A stretch of DNA of 64,000 nt, taken from the NCBI GenBank assembly GCA_003314535.1, contig POSG01000001.1, positions 186,001 to 250,000 of the forward strand. Reading direction: 5' to 3'. The translations under genes and the position numbers were made by a program. The DNA is from Geobacter sp. GTDB lineage: Bacteria > Desulfobacterota > Desulfuromonadia > Geobacterales > Geobacteraceae. The notes under the pieces are model-generated. The model saw only the letters and a program-made list of their open reading frames with translations. It had not been told where the DNA came from and did no database searches. This document shows positions 8,208 to 15,931 of the stretch, piece after piece (the first letter of the stretch is position 1; the number at the start of each line of letters is the position of its first letter).

Positions 8208-10445
8208 CTAAAATGTTTTCTTGAGATCATCGGGCTTGATCCCTCTGTCGCCCAGCAGGCCGGCAGGTTTTTCCGAAAGTTTTCCCACCTTGTCCTGCAA
8301 GTCAGCTATGCCTGTCTTTTCCAGAAGCTTTGCCTTCGTCTGCGAGATCTCGCCGGTCAGCCTGTCGCGCCCCTCCTGGAGCGCCTGGTTCTTGAGAGCG
8401 TTCAGGTCGTTCATGGTGGGCGGTTTTCCCCCTCCGGGGGATGGCGTCCCGGAAGACACCAGGTCCCCCGGTCCGGACAATTTATTGCCGACCGCTCCCG
8501 TTTGCATGTCATCGGCAGGAGGTGCGACATCTTTTGCGGGAGCTGCCTCTGGGGGTTGCAATGGAGCAGCGGCAGGCCCGGCGGATTCCTCGGCTGAAGA
8601 GCCGCCCTTTCTGCCTCCACCGCCGCCGCCTTTGCCCGTGCTCCCGTTCACCGGCCGCTTTTCGGGCATGGAGGCGCTGCTGCCGTCGTTGATGTCGACG
8701 CGCTGCGCATTATTGATCTTTATGCCTTCGGGAGTGATGACGATTGAGCTTGCCCCGGAGACGATGGTGATCTTGCTGTCGGCAGCTATGACAACCTCTT
8801 TGGCCATCTCCGTTGCTTTGCCCGTGACCACGGTATAGCTGTCGCCTCCGACCGACACATCGCGGTTCCTGCTGATGACAGTGCCGCTGTCGCCGCCGAT
8901 CGTCTCTCCTCTCCGGTCCAGGACCACCATGTTCATGTCCTTCTGGCTGTGCAGGAATATCTCCTCCTTCCCCTTGGCGTCGTCAAACCTCAGCTCGTGG
9001 AAGCCGTCCCCCTTGTGGGTCTTGGTCCTGAACCCGCTCTGCGTAATGCTCTTCTTCAGGCTGTTGATGGGCTGATTGTCGCCGTTGTAGACGCTGCCGG
9101 TTACGATAGGCCGGTCGGGGTCCCCTTCCAGAAAATCCACCAGCACTTCGTCTCCGATGCGCGGAATGTATTGTGCCCCCCGAGTGCCGCCACCCCAACT
9201 CTGGGCAACCCTTATCCAGCAGGAGCTCCTGTCGTTTCGCTGTCCCTCCCGGTCCCAGTGGAACTGGACTTTGACCCGGCCATAGTCGTCGGTATGGATC
9301 TCTTCTCCCTTCGGGCCGACCACGGTGGCGGTCTGGACGCCTTTCACAAAGGGTTTCTGTATTTTCTTCGGCCTTATGGTGACCTCCGATGGAATGGCGA
9401 CAAACGTATTCCAGTAATTATTGCCTGATCCGCCGCCAGACTTTTCTTCCATCGCCTGCGGCTGATCCCCGGAATGCGCAACCTGCACAAACAGATATTC
9501 GCGATTCACCCGGTCATGATCGTGGTCGGTCAGGGTAAAGGTAAAGCCGGAGGTAAAACGGGGACTGGTGCTTTTCCCTTCCGCTTTCTGCCGGAGCGCC
9601 ACCAACTCTTCCTGGCGGATGCGCGCCAGCCTCTTTCCGTTTTCAGACTGGTGATAGTTCCCGGGATAATCGTAGATTTCGAATTGCCGGTTTGAATCGT
9701 CCTTTTTGCGGGCAGTCAGGTCATGGGTCGGCTTTTCGAAGTTGAAGTCCCGATAGCTGGCAAGGTTCGGCCGGACCCGGCTGGTCACGTTCAAGCCCAG
9801 TATGCATTCATTTCCGGGCGTCAGACCGCTGGGGGGATTGAAGGTGACCGCATTGTCCCCGGGTATGGACTGGTAGGCGGCGCTGGTGTCGGAGAATACC
9901 AGGATGTGTTTGTCTTTCCGGTGCTCAAAGAAATAGAAGATGCCTTCCTCAGCCAGGAGCCGGGAGATGAATTCAAGGTTCGTTTCCCGGTATTGTACGC
10001 AATATTCCCTCTTCAGATCATCACGGGGAGGGCGAAAGGAATAACAGTCAGAGGTTATGCCATTTTCCTCGAGTATTTTGCTGATTATTTCCTGAACTTT
10101 CATGTTCTGGAAAATCCGGCAATTCTGGCTGAGCGAAAGGAGCCAGAGCTCGGGAACGACAAGCGCCTGGTAGAATTTCGTGCTGCCATCGCGCCCTGAC
10201 TGGACGAACTGGCTGATGACGCCGTGAAAGTATCGATCACCAAGACCAGTACTGACTGTCAGCAAGGCCTCTTTCCCAATGACTTGCATTGCATCAATTT
10301 CGTCTTTACTGAGCAGCGAAACGTTGGTTTCAAAAGGAGAGGAAATGTTTTCGACTGCCGTGAAGTTGAGGACCGAGGTAACAGCTTCGATGCCAAAAAT
10401 TTCAAAGCTGTAGGTTGGTGTGTTTCGCAGATAACCGTTTGTCAT
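8208..10445 (-). CDS. vgrG: T6SS spike protein VgrG (TssI) with C-terminal extension
   Basis: The 745-residue protein forms the trimeric spike at the tip of the T6SS tube. A gp27-like part occupies roughly residues 1-370. It is followed by the OB-fold and needle signature (IPRIGDEVLVDFLEGDPDRP, then GSVYNGDNQP) and a run of beta-repeat sequence in which GG-D and VVG-like strands recur (about 480-590). The tail after that is unusual. It has a glycine-rich linker, an Ala/Pro-rich low-complexity stretch and an amphipathic Lys/Glu-rich C-terminal helix, with no recognisable enzyme domain. Such tails often dock cargo or adaptors. The start at 10445 has a strong GAGGAGG site. It is the last gene of the block. 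Confidence 0.95.
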   Translation of the reverse strand: MTNGYLRNTPTYSFEIFGIEAVTSVLNFTAVENISSPFETNVSLLSKDEIDAMQVIGKEALLTVSTGLGDRYFHGVISQFVQSGRDGSTKFYQALVVPELWLLSLSQNCRIFQNMKVQEIISKILEENGITSDCYSFRPPRDDLKREYCVQYRETNLEFISRLLAEEGIFYFFEHRKDKHILVFSDTSAAYQSIPGDNAVTFNPPSGLTPGNECILGLNVTSRVRPNLASYRDFNFEKPTHDLTARKKDDSNRQFEIYDYPGNYHQSENGKRLARIRQEELVALRQKAEGKSTSPRFTSGFTFTLTDHDHDRVNREYLFVQVAHSGDQPQAMEEKSGGGSGNNYWNTFVAIPSEVTIRPKKIQKPFVKGVQTATVVGPKGEEIHTDDYGRVKVQFHWDREGQRNDRSSCWIRVAQSWGGGTRGAQYIPRIGDEVLVDFLEGDPDRPIVTGSVYNGDNQPINSLKKSITQSGFRTKTHKGDGFHELRFDDAKGKEEIFLHSQKDMNMVVLDRRGETIGGDSGTVISRNRDVSVGGDSYTVVTGKATEMAKEVVIAADSKITIVSGASSIVITPEGIKINNAQRVDINDGSSASMPEKRPVNGSTGKGGGGGGRKGGSSAEESAGPAAAPLQPPEAAPAKDVAPPADDMQTGAVGNKLSGPGDLVSSGTPSPGGGKPPTMNDLNALKNQALQEGRDRLTGEISQTKAKLLEKTGIADLQDKVGKLSEKPAGLLGDRGIKPDDLKKTF

Positions 10446-10511
10446 TTCGCCTCCTCTTGCACATGACTGAAGCATGATTCCTGCAGGTGCACCGATCTCT
10501 AGTCGCCGGAG

Positions 10512-10904
10512 TCAGACGCAACTCTCATATTTCCCTTGCTGTGCCATGTTGATTGCATCATACGGCCACTTAGCCCGCACCGTACCGAGCAGTTCATATC
10601 CTCGTTTCAATAATTTCGCCTCCCGCCACCTGTTTCCATACCAGGCGGGGACAATAAAGAGAGCAAGATCCAGGGCATATCCGAAAACATAGGACAGGTC
10701 CAATGCAAGGCCGTCCAATGCGTAGTAAGCCATCATATCAAAAATAAAATGTCCAATGGGAATGACAAGCCATAAGATGGCCAATCCCCACAGCCCCGTT
10801 GCAAATAGCCAGATGAAAGTAAGAAAGAGTGCGGGCCATGAAAAACCTGCTTTTATTGCCTTGTATCCTTTGGCCGGATGTTTGAAGACGTGGAAAGTTT
10901 TCAT
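10512..10904 (-). CDS. DUF2628-like small membrane protein
   Basis: The 130-residue protein has a polar N-terminus (MKTFHVFKHPAKG), three or four hydrophobic segments between residues about 22 and 100, and a basic tail. The pattern fits the DUF2628 family, whose function is unknown. A GGAAG site precedes the start. It sits between the lipoprotein array and vgrG on the same strand, and its base composition is closer to the chromosome than that of the array. It may be an accessory of the T6SS cargo module or a bystander; the sequence does not decide. Confidence 0.7.
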   Translation of the reverse strand: MKTFHVFKHPAKGYKAIKAGFSWPALFLTFIWLFATGLWGLAILWLVIPIGHFIFDMMAYYALDGLALDLSYVFGYALDLALFIVPAWYGNRWREAKLLKRGYELLGTVRAKWPYDAINMAQQGKYESCV

Positions 10905-11030
10905 GGTGAGCTTCCTTTATTATGAAGTTATCTCAATAGATAAGTATGCAGCTGTATTGCCTGCAATTGATGGCATCTGTTATTTCGGTATAACCTTTTA
11001 TACTTTTTCCAAACTTTTACAGACAACAAA

Positions 11031-11420
11031 TTATATTCTGTTGTTATGTTTATAAATGGCATAATAATCTCCATTAACTTCATATATTTTGTTTAGTTCT
11101 AAAGGCAAGGCAGGTTTATCTGCCTCCCTACCTTGGGGGAGCACACCATATTTAGTCACAAATATTTGTTCACTGCCGATATTTCTTATGTACCACATTT
11201 CTTTTTTTGTATGACCGTTTCTGTCTACTTCTTCTATGTTCACACGTGACAAAGACTGATGTATTCCAATGCAGTGTGGCTCTCTGCTTATACATATGAC
11301 TGGATGTGATGGATCGGAAATGTCAATTATCGACAATCTCCCTATAGGTCTGCAGCTACAAATATTGACGATGACAATTAAACCGAGAATAGCGTATTTT
11401 ATATATATTAACGTTTCCAT
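11031..11420 (-). CDS. Tandem lipoprotein paralogue 1, candidate T6SS immunity protein
   Basis: The 129-residue protein starts with a hydrophobic signal ending in NICSC, a plausible lipobox with Cys about position 23, which would place it in the periplasm. The family core, shared with the next two genes, includes DISDPSHPVICIS, PHCIG, KEMW, KYG, KPALPLE and NKIY.VNGDYY. This copy stops after NNRI and lacks the roughly 20-residue tail of its two paralogues. It is AT-rich. Its position behind a putative effector suggests an immunity role, which is an inference. No known family was recognised. Confidence 0.7.
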   Translation of the reverse strand: METLIYIKYAILGLIVIVNICSCRPIGRLSIIDISDPSHPVICISREPHCIGIHQSLSRVNIEEVDRNGHTKKEMWYIRNIGSEQIFVTKYGVLPQGREADKPALPLELNKIYEVNGDYYAIYKHNNRI

Positions 11421-11984
11421 TTAGTACCTAACCGCCTATTTTTCTGTCAATTTATTATGCACTGTCTCAAGATGTCTACTAACTATCGATTTAACAATAT
11501 TATTTTTTTTGTAGATGGCAAAATAGTAGTCTCCATTTACATCATATATTTTATTGAATTCGATCGGCAAAGCAGGTTTATATTCTCTCCAACCTTCAGG
11601 CACCACGCCATATTTAGTTACAAATTTTTTTTGGCTTCCATATTTTTCTAACCACCACATTTCCTTTATTACGTGATAATTTATATCGACCTCGTCTATG
11701 CTTACAAACGTCATAGACTGATGCATCCCGATGCAATGTGGATCTCTGCTTATACATATGACTGGATGTGATGGGTCTGAAATGTCAATTATCGACAATC
11801 TCCCTATAGGCCTGCAACTACAAATATTGACGATGACAATTGAACCGAGCATAGCGTATTTTATATATATTAACGTTGTCATTTGTCATCTAACCGCCTA
11901 TTTTTCTGTCAATTTATTATGCACTGTCTCAAGATGTCTACTAACTATCGATTTGACAATATTATTTTTTTTGTAGATGGAAAA
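11281..11984. repeat. Tandem direct repeat with 462-bp period in the lipoprotein array
   Basis: Bases 11281-11522 and 11743-11984 align without gaps at an offset of 462. I count about 14 mismatches over 242 positions by eye. The conserved block runs across a gene boundary: the start of one lipoprotein gene, the intergenic gap and the 3' end of the next. Only the central gene segments have diverged. Confidence 0.9.
11436..11882 (-). CDS. Tandem lipoprotein paralogue 2, candidate T6SS immunity protein
   Basis: The 148-residue lipoprotein is nearly identical to paralogue 1 over its first 50 residues (signal, NICSC lipobox, RPIGRLSIIDISDPSHP). It is identical to paralogue 3 over its last 22 residues (from NNIVKSIVSRHLETVHNK). 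The central part, residues about 55-125, differs from both. This mosaic arises because a 462-bp unit is tandemly duplicated with its repeat boundaries inside the genes. It starts 15 bases after the stop of paralogue 3, with a weak ribosome site, so translation may be coupled. Function is unknown; immunity is proposed from context. Confidence 0.72.
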   Translation of the reverse strand: MTTLIYIKYAMLGSIVIVNICSCRPIGRLSIIDISDPSHPVICISRDPHCIGMHQSMTFVSIDEVDINYHVIKEMWWLEKYGSQKKFVTKYGVVPEGWREYKPALPIEFNKIYDVNGDYYFAIYKKNNIVKSIVSRHLETVHNKLTEK

Positions 11985-12347
11985 ATAATAATTTCCATTA
12001 ACTTGATATATTTTGTTCATCTCTAGAGGTAACGCTGGTTTAGTTTCTTCCCAACCTCTCGGAGGAATGCCGTATTTAGCTACAAACTTTTCTTTACTGT
12101 CAATTTTGTGCAACCACCACATTTCTTTTATTTGCCGATTGGAACTATTTACCTCTAGTATACTTACATGGGTCATTGATGATAGTATCCCAATACAATG
12201 AGGATCTTTGCTCAAACATATTACAGGGTGTTCGGGATCAGAGATGTCTACAATAGTCAAGCGTGCTATTGGCTGACAGCCATATATTATCAATAAAATA
12301 ATAATGACCATCATAAAATAATTATATTTTTTTACACAAACAATCAT
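11898..12347 (-). CDS. Tandem lipoprotein paralogue 3, candidate T6SS immunity protein
   Basis: The 149-residue protein has a hydrophobic N-terminus ending in IIYGC (lipobox-like) and the same core as its two neighbours: DISDPEHPVICLS, PHCIG, KEMWWL, KYG, KPALPLE, NKIYQVNG. It is the most diverged copy in the signal region and the closest to the putative effector gene. ATG 12347 was chosen because AAGGAT lies 6 bases upstream; a TTG at 12365 is possible but lacks a site. It is AT-rich like its neighbours. I read it as the cognate periplasmic immunity protein of the upstream HExxH protein; this is an inference. Confidence 0.72.
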   Translation of the reverse strand: MIVCVKKYNYFMMVIIILLIIYGCQPIARLTIVDISDPEHPVICLSKDPHCIGILSSMTHVSILEVNSSNRQIKEMWWLHKIDSKEKFVAKYGIPPRGWEETKPALPLEMNKIYQVNGNYYFSIYKKNNIVKSIVSRHLETVHNKLTEK

Positions 12348-12399
12348 TGTTTTATCCTTTTGCAATTAAATAGTTTATATAAAGCTTATTATCACTCAA

Positions 12400-12438
12400 T
12401 ACAGTATTAATGCTTATATATACAATATTGATACTGTA
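12400..12438 (-). promoter_or_regulatory. Inverted repeat between putative effector and immunity genes
   Basis: TACAGTAT (12400-12407) and ATACTGTA (12431-12438) are exact inverted repeats separated by 23 AT-rich bases, inside the 140-base gap between the effector stop and paralogue 3. It may be an attenuator hairpin or an operator for separate immunity expression. It might also be chance in AT-rich DNA. Confidence 0.35.
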
Positions 12439-12487
12439 AGCAATTACTTATATAAACACCATGAACAACAGGCATATATGATGTCTA

Positions 12488-13165
12488 TTAGCAATTATCA
12501 CTAGTTTCTATATGTATTCTTTTGTTATTTCCATTATGAATCAAATATTTATTTTTCACATAATTTTGTATGTCGATATATTTTGTCACATTTTTAGATG
12601 TTCTATGATCTTTTACATAATCCTCCATTATCTGTGCTTGTTGCTCGACATTGCATTTTAGAAAATATTTTAAAAATGCTCTTGGATTTTTAATTTTGTC
12701 CTTATACAAATATGGATCTATATTATATATTTTGTATCGTAATTGTAATGGTACTGCTTTTCTTGTTACAAGCTCACCATATTGTCTCTGCCAGACGTGG
12801 AAAGTTTCATGTATTAATGTTGCATAATTATCTGTTTTGCAGATATCAACCGGTAAATGGGGGTCATTATTCACAAAGCGATATGGCTGCAGCCCTATCA
12901 CATTCCCATAGGGCGACCAATCCTGTTCAATTGATGTCGCATAGATTACGATTGGGGAAACATGCAGCGAAAAATGCCCGAAGTAATACCAGAGCGCCTC
13001 TGCCTCTTCTTGATACAAATGACGAACCAGCATGTTGTCCCCGACGTAATTACCAGCCTTGTTCAAAGTTCCCAATGCCTTGTGAGCTGCTGTCTCCATT
13101 TCCTTGATAGCCAACCTGACTTTTTGGCCAACCGCTGGAAGGTTCTTCACTGTTGGAACAAACAT
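12488..13165 (-). CDS. Putative T6SS effector with HExxH metallopeptidase motif
   Basis: The 225-residue protein has no signal peptide. It carries LIHETFHVWQ, an HExxH zinc-peptidase motif at 119-123, followed by E174 in NVEQQAQIME as a possible third ligand. The HETFHVWQ context resembles the HExxHVxQ signature of DUF4157-type zincins. It starts behind an excellent AAGGAGG site, 21 bases after the tssG-tssF stop, and precedes three lipoprotein genes, the usual order for effector and immunity. Codons for the first ~105 residues are near chromosomal composition, whereas the rest is very AT-rich, suggesting a toxin part joined to a resident delivery part. Activity and substrate are unproven; cell-wall or periplasmic protein attack is the obvious guess. 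Confidence 0.68.
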   Translation of the reverse strand: MFVPTVKNLPAVGQKVRLAIKEMETAAHKALGTLNKAGNYVGDNMLVRHLYQEEAEALWYYFGHFSLHVSPIVIYATSIEQDWSPYGNVIGLQPYRFVNNDPHLPVDICKTDNYATLIHETFHVWQRQYGELVTRKAVPLQLRYKIYNIDPYLYKDKIKNPRAFLKYFLKCNVEQQAQIMEDYVKDHRTSKNVTKYIDIQNYVKNKYLIHNGNNKRIHIETSDNC

Positions 13166-13186
13166 CCCATCCTCCTTTTCCCGACA

Positions 13187-15931
13187 TCAAAGCAGGGGCC
13201 TTTTTCCCATCTTCGCCGGCCACTCGTAGCGGAGACCACCCTGCGCCACTTCAACGACTGTCCTCGCAAAGCACGATTCACTAACAAATTCCCTCAGCCA
13301 TTCCTCCAGCACAGCCCCGAACAGGTACAGATCACCACCAGAACTGAATGAATCAGCGTCAAGCTTGATCAGTATTGACCAGCCGCGCCGGATGCGACCT
13401 TGGAGCAGCCTGTCTGAAGGCTGTATCCGGATATCCGAAATCCCGTCGATGCGTTTTTCGTTGCGGATAGTTTCGGGTTGATTTTTTCCTGCGGAAAGAC
13501 TGATCAGCTTGAGAATTCTGCGCAAACTTTCAGCATTGAAAAAGGAAATATTCGAAACGTAGACGGACAGAAGCCTCCAAAGGTAGTTCCCCTCCGGTGT
13601 CCGCGCAAAGGATGATGCTACCGGCTTGCAGTTCGAGAACGTGGCGAAGTTCGGTGAGGTATCGCTTCCCTGGCAAATCTCACCCGGCCCCAGTCTTTCC
13701 GGCAATGTCCCGTTGGTGCAGGCGAGCTTTACCTCAAGCCTGGATATTCCCACTGAACCGGACCGTTCCAGATGCAGAAAGGCCTCCGGCTTGCCGCGAA
13801 CCGGCGATAGTTCGTGAGTAACCTGATATGCGGGGAGCCGGGAAGAACGTGAATCTCCAAGCCTGGCTCGGGCGAGAGGCATTTCCTGCAGGGCGTTTTC
13901 CAGTGTTGCCGTAACATTCTCTATGGAATATATCTCGTAGTGCCCCGGATTTTCCGCAGCAGGGGTGATCCGGTAAGGGGCTATTTGTTTACCCGGGAAA
14001 ATGGGATTTGCTTCCTGCGGGAAAAGATTCAATGCCGGTGCGGCGTTAAGCGCGAAATCCTGGAGAGTGATCCGTCGCGGAGGAAAAGGCGCGTTTTCCA
14101 GCTCGAAGCGGATTTCGAAGCGCGCCCCCTGTCCGCGTGCATGCCAGGTTTCCAACCCCACGAGGTCGAGAAAAAGATACTTGTCCGACAGGATGAAATA
14201 CTCCCGCGCCAGTTCCCACGTGCCTGAATGCATCGACGGAATCATCATTTCTCCCTTGCTGAAACCAACCGGCTTCAGGTGGGTTGCGTCCAGCATGGCA
14301 GGTTCTCCGGTTTCCTCCGGCTCGATTATGATTCTTTTCAGATGGCGGGTAAGCAGAAGGTAGAGATCGGCTGCGTGTGAACATTCTCCGGCAAGATAAA
14401 GGCGCAGGCTCCTGACAGGCCAGTCAGCAAGGGGAAGGTGCCTCAACTCCAGCTTGAGCGATACCTGGGGATATTTGCCGGGGATTTGCGTAGAAAAAGC
14501 GTCGAGAAGAACCAGCGGTTGCACCTCTACCGGGAAGCAGGTGGTGAACCGGCAGGCAGTCCCGTCCACCGGTATTGAGTCGAGATGCGTCCCCCTGGGT
14601 ATGATCTGCGGTTCCGTCAGGTTCGCCTTGGGCGTGAACGCCACTACGGTCATTGCCGGGACCGGCCGCAGATGTTCCGGCTGCAACTCTCCCATCACTT
14701 CATGGATGAACTCGGGGATGTCGTCTTCCAGCTTCTGCCTGAGGAGGGCGTTGAGGAAGGCGGTCCCCTCGAAGAGCCTCTCCACTCCCTGGTCGGCCAG
14801 GGGGCCGCTCATCATGGGCGCAAGGTTGGGGTGCTCTTCGACATACCGGGCCGCCAGCCTGTCCAGGGCTGCCCGCTCTTCACGGTAATGGTCGACGAAG
14901 GTGCGGCTCTGCCGCGGGGTCCGGCCAACCTTGCGAGGGGTGCGCATGCCCGGCATGGCCTCCATGCGGAACACGGCGCTCACTTCCCCCAGGCTGTCGC
15001 CGGAGAAGCACCAGGTGTTGAGCCCGAGGCGGGCCTCGGGGTCGCCGAGAACGATCGGTCTGGCCTCGCCTGCGCCAAGGGCCAGTTCCACGTCCACTTC
15101 CAGGGGGTCGGTGAGATAGAACCGGGTATACCGGGTGAGCTTTTCATGCCGGGCCGTCCCCGGCAGGTGGTCGTTGAATTCCCGCCAGCTGAGCGGGCCG
15201 ATCCGGATGCGGATCTTCCCCATCCGGTCGGCGATTTCGCTGCCCAGCACCGTGTCGATGCCGAGGTGGCAGTTACCCAGGCCCAGCCGCATGCGCTGGT
15301 CCGGCGGAATGGGGACCATGCGCTTCACGTTCTGCATGATGCGGATGCCTTTCATGCCCAGCATGTCCCGCAGCATGGCCGCAAGCCCTGTGGCGGAACG
15401 GGGGTGCTGTGTCAGGATGCCGGCGTAGCGCAGAAGGTTGTACGAGTCGGGAATGCTTTCGGACAGCTCTCTTTCGCCGAGGCCGATGAGGCACAGGAGC
15501 CGCTCCCGGTCTATGGGGTTGTTTTCTTCGATGATGCGGATCGAAAGCCGGTATTTGCTCCAGCACTCGAAGTACAGGTGGTAGAGCCGCTGGTGGATGA
15601 TGTCCAGGAAGTCGCGGAAGACCGTTTCGTCGCCTGACGCTTCGTCCATGAGGTCTTCGGTGTAGAAGGTGGGCAGGGGTGAGGCGGGGCCGTAGAGGCC
15701 GAGGAAGGTAGCGGTGACGAGAAGATCCTCCCCTTGCCGCTCCACCTTTGCCACGTCGGCGGCGGGGAACGCCAGGGACAGTTCGGGGCGGATGCGGACC
15801 CGCTCCTGCCAGGGGATGCCGGGTATGCCGGCTTCCCCTTCCGGGTCAAGGTACCGGCGTGCAAGGCGCATGACCTGGACGAAGGAGAACTCGTGGCCCC
15901 TTTCCAGCAGTTCGCCGATCAGCGTTGTCAT
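13187..15931 (-). CDS. tssG-tssF: TssG-TssF fusion protein (T6SS baseplate wedge)
   Basis: One uninterrupted frame of 914 residues holds two baseplate subunits. Residues 1 to about 325 are TssG (RVRIRPELSLAFPAADV, FLGLYGPASPLP, RDFLDIIHQRLYHLYF, ending with the WREF and GLNTWCF region). A basic linker spans about 325-344. From about 345 to the end is a complete TssF: HYREERAALDRLAARY, GVERLFEGTAFL, EHLRPVPAMTVV, GLETWHARG and the terminal GGDLYLFGAVLEEWLREF. Described systems encode these separately. The start at 15931 overlaps the stop of the preceding tssF (ATGA), so the extra TssF and the fusion are translationally coupled. No internal ribosome site was noticed at the junction. Confidence 0.92.
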   Translation of the reverse strand: MTTLIGELLERGHEFSFVQVMRLARRYLDPEGEAGIPGIPWQERVRIRPELSLAFPAADVAKVERQGEDLLVTATFLGLYGPASPLPTFYTEDLMDEASGDETVFRDFLDIIHQRLYHLYFECWSKYRLSIRIIEENNPIDRERLLCLIGLGERELSESIPDSYNLLRYAGILTQHPRSATGLAAMLRDMLGMKGIRIMQNVKRMVPIPPDQRMRLGLGNCHLGIDTVLGSEIADRMGKIRIRIGPLSWREFNDHLPGTARHEKLTRYTRFYLTDPLEVDVELALGAGEARPIVLGDPEARLGLNTWCFSGDSLGEVSAVFRMEAMPGMRTPRKVGRTPRQSRTFVDHYREERAALDRLAARYVEEHPNLAPMMSGPLADQGVERLFEGTAFLNALLRQKLEDDIPEFIHEVMGELQPEHLRPVPAMTVVAFTPKANLTEPQIIPRGTHLDSIPVDGTACRFTTCFPVEVQPLVLLDAFSTQIPGKYPQVSLKLELRHLPLADWPVRSLRLYLAGECSHAADLYLLLTRHLKRIIIEPEETGEPAMLDATHLKPVGFSKGEMMIPSMHSGTWELAREYFILSDKYLFLDLVGLETWHARGQGARFEIRFELENAPFPPRRITLQDFALNAAPALNLFPQEANPIFPGKQIAPYRITPAAENPGHYEIYSIENVTATLENALQEMPLARARLGDSRSSRLPAYQVTHELSPVRGKPEAFLHLERSGSVGISRLEVKLACTNGTLPERLGPGEICQGSDTSPNFATFSNCKPVASSFARTPEGNYLWRLLSVYVSNISFFNAESLRRILKLISLSAGKNQPETIRNEKRIDGISDIRIQPSDRLLQGRIRRGWSILIKLDADSFSSGGDLYLFGAVLEEWLREFVSESCFARTVVEVAQGGLRYEWPAKMGKRPLL

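Noticed and set aside
8208-8700. VgrG C-terminus as an enzymatic toxin domain
   Set aside because: The tail is low-complexity and helical with no catalytic motif.
11031-12347. The triplicated segment as a CRISPR or insertion-sequence repeat
   Set aside because: The 462-bp period, the coding content and the absence of spacers or transposase show it is a gene duplication.
14850-14950. Possibility that tssG and tssF are separate genes with a missed stop
   Set aside because: The frame is continuous, and I saw no start with a ribosome site at the junction; the linker reads as ordinary coding sequence. Sequencing error cannot be excluded from one sequence.
14585-15637. A 350-codon open frame on the plus strand inside the tssG-tssF gene
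   Set aside because: It lies opposite strongly conserved TssG/TssF coding sequence, is rich in residues typical of antisense reading of GC-rich DNA, and has no ribosome site.
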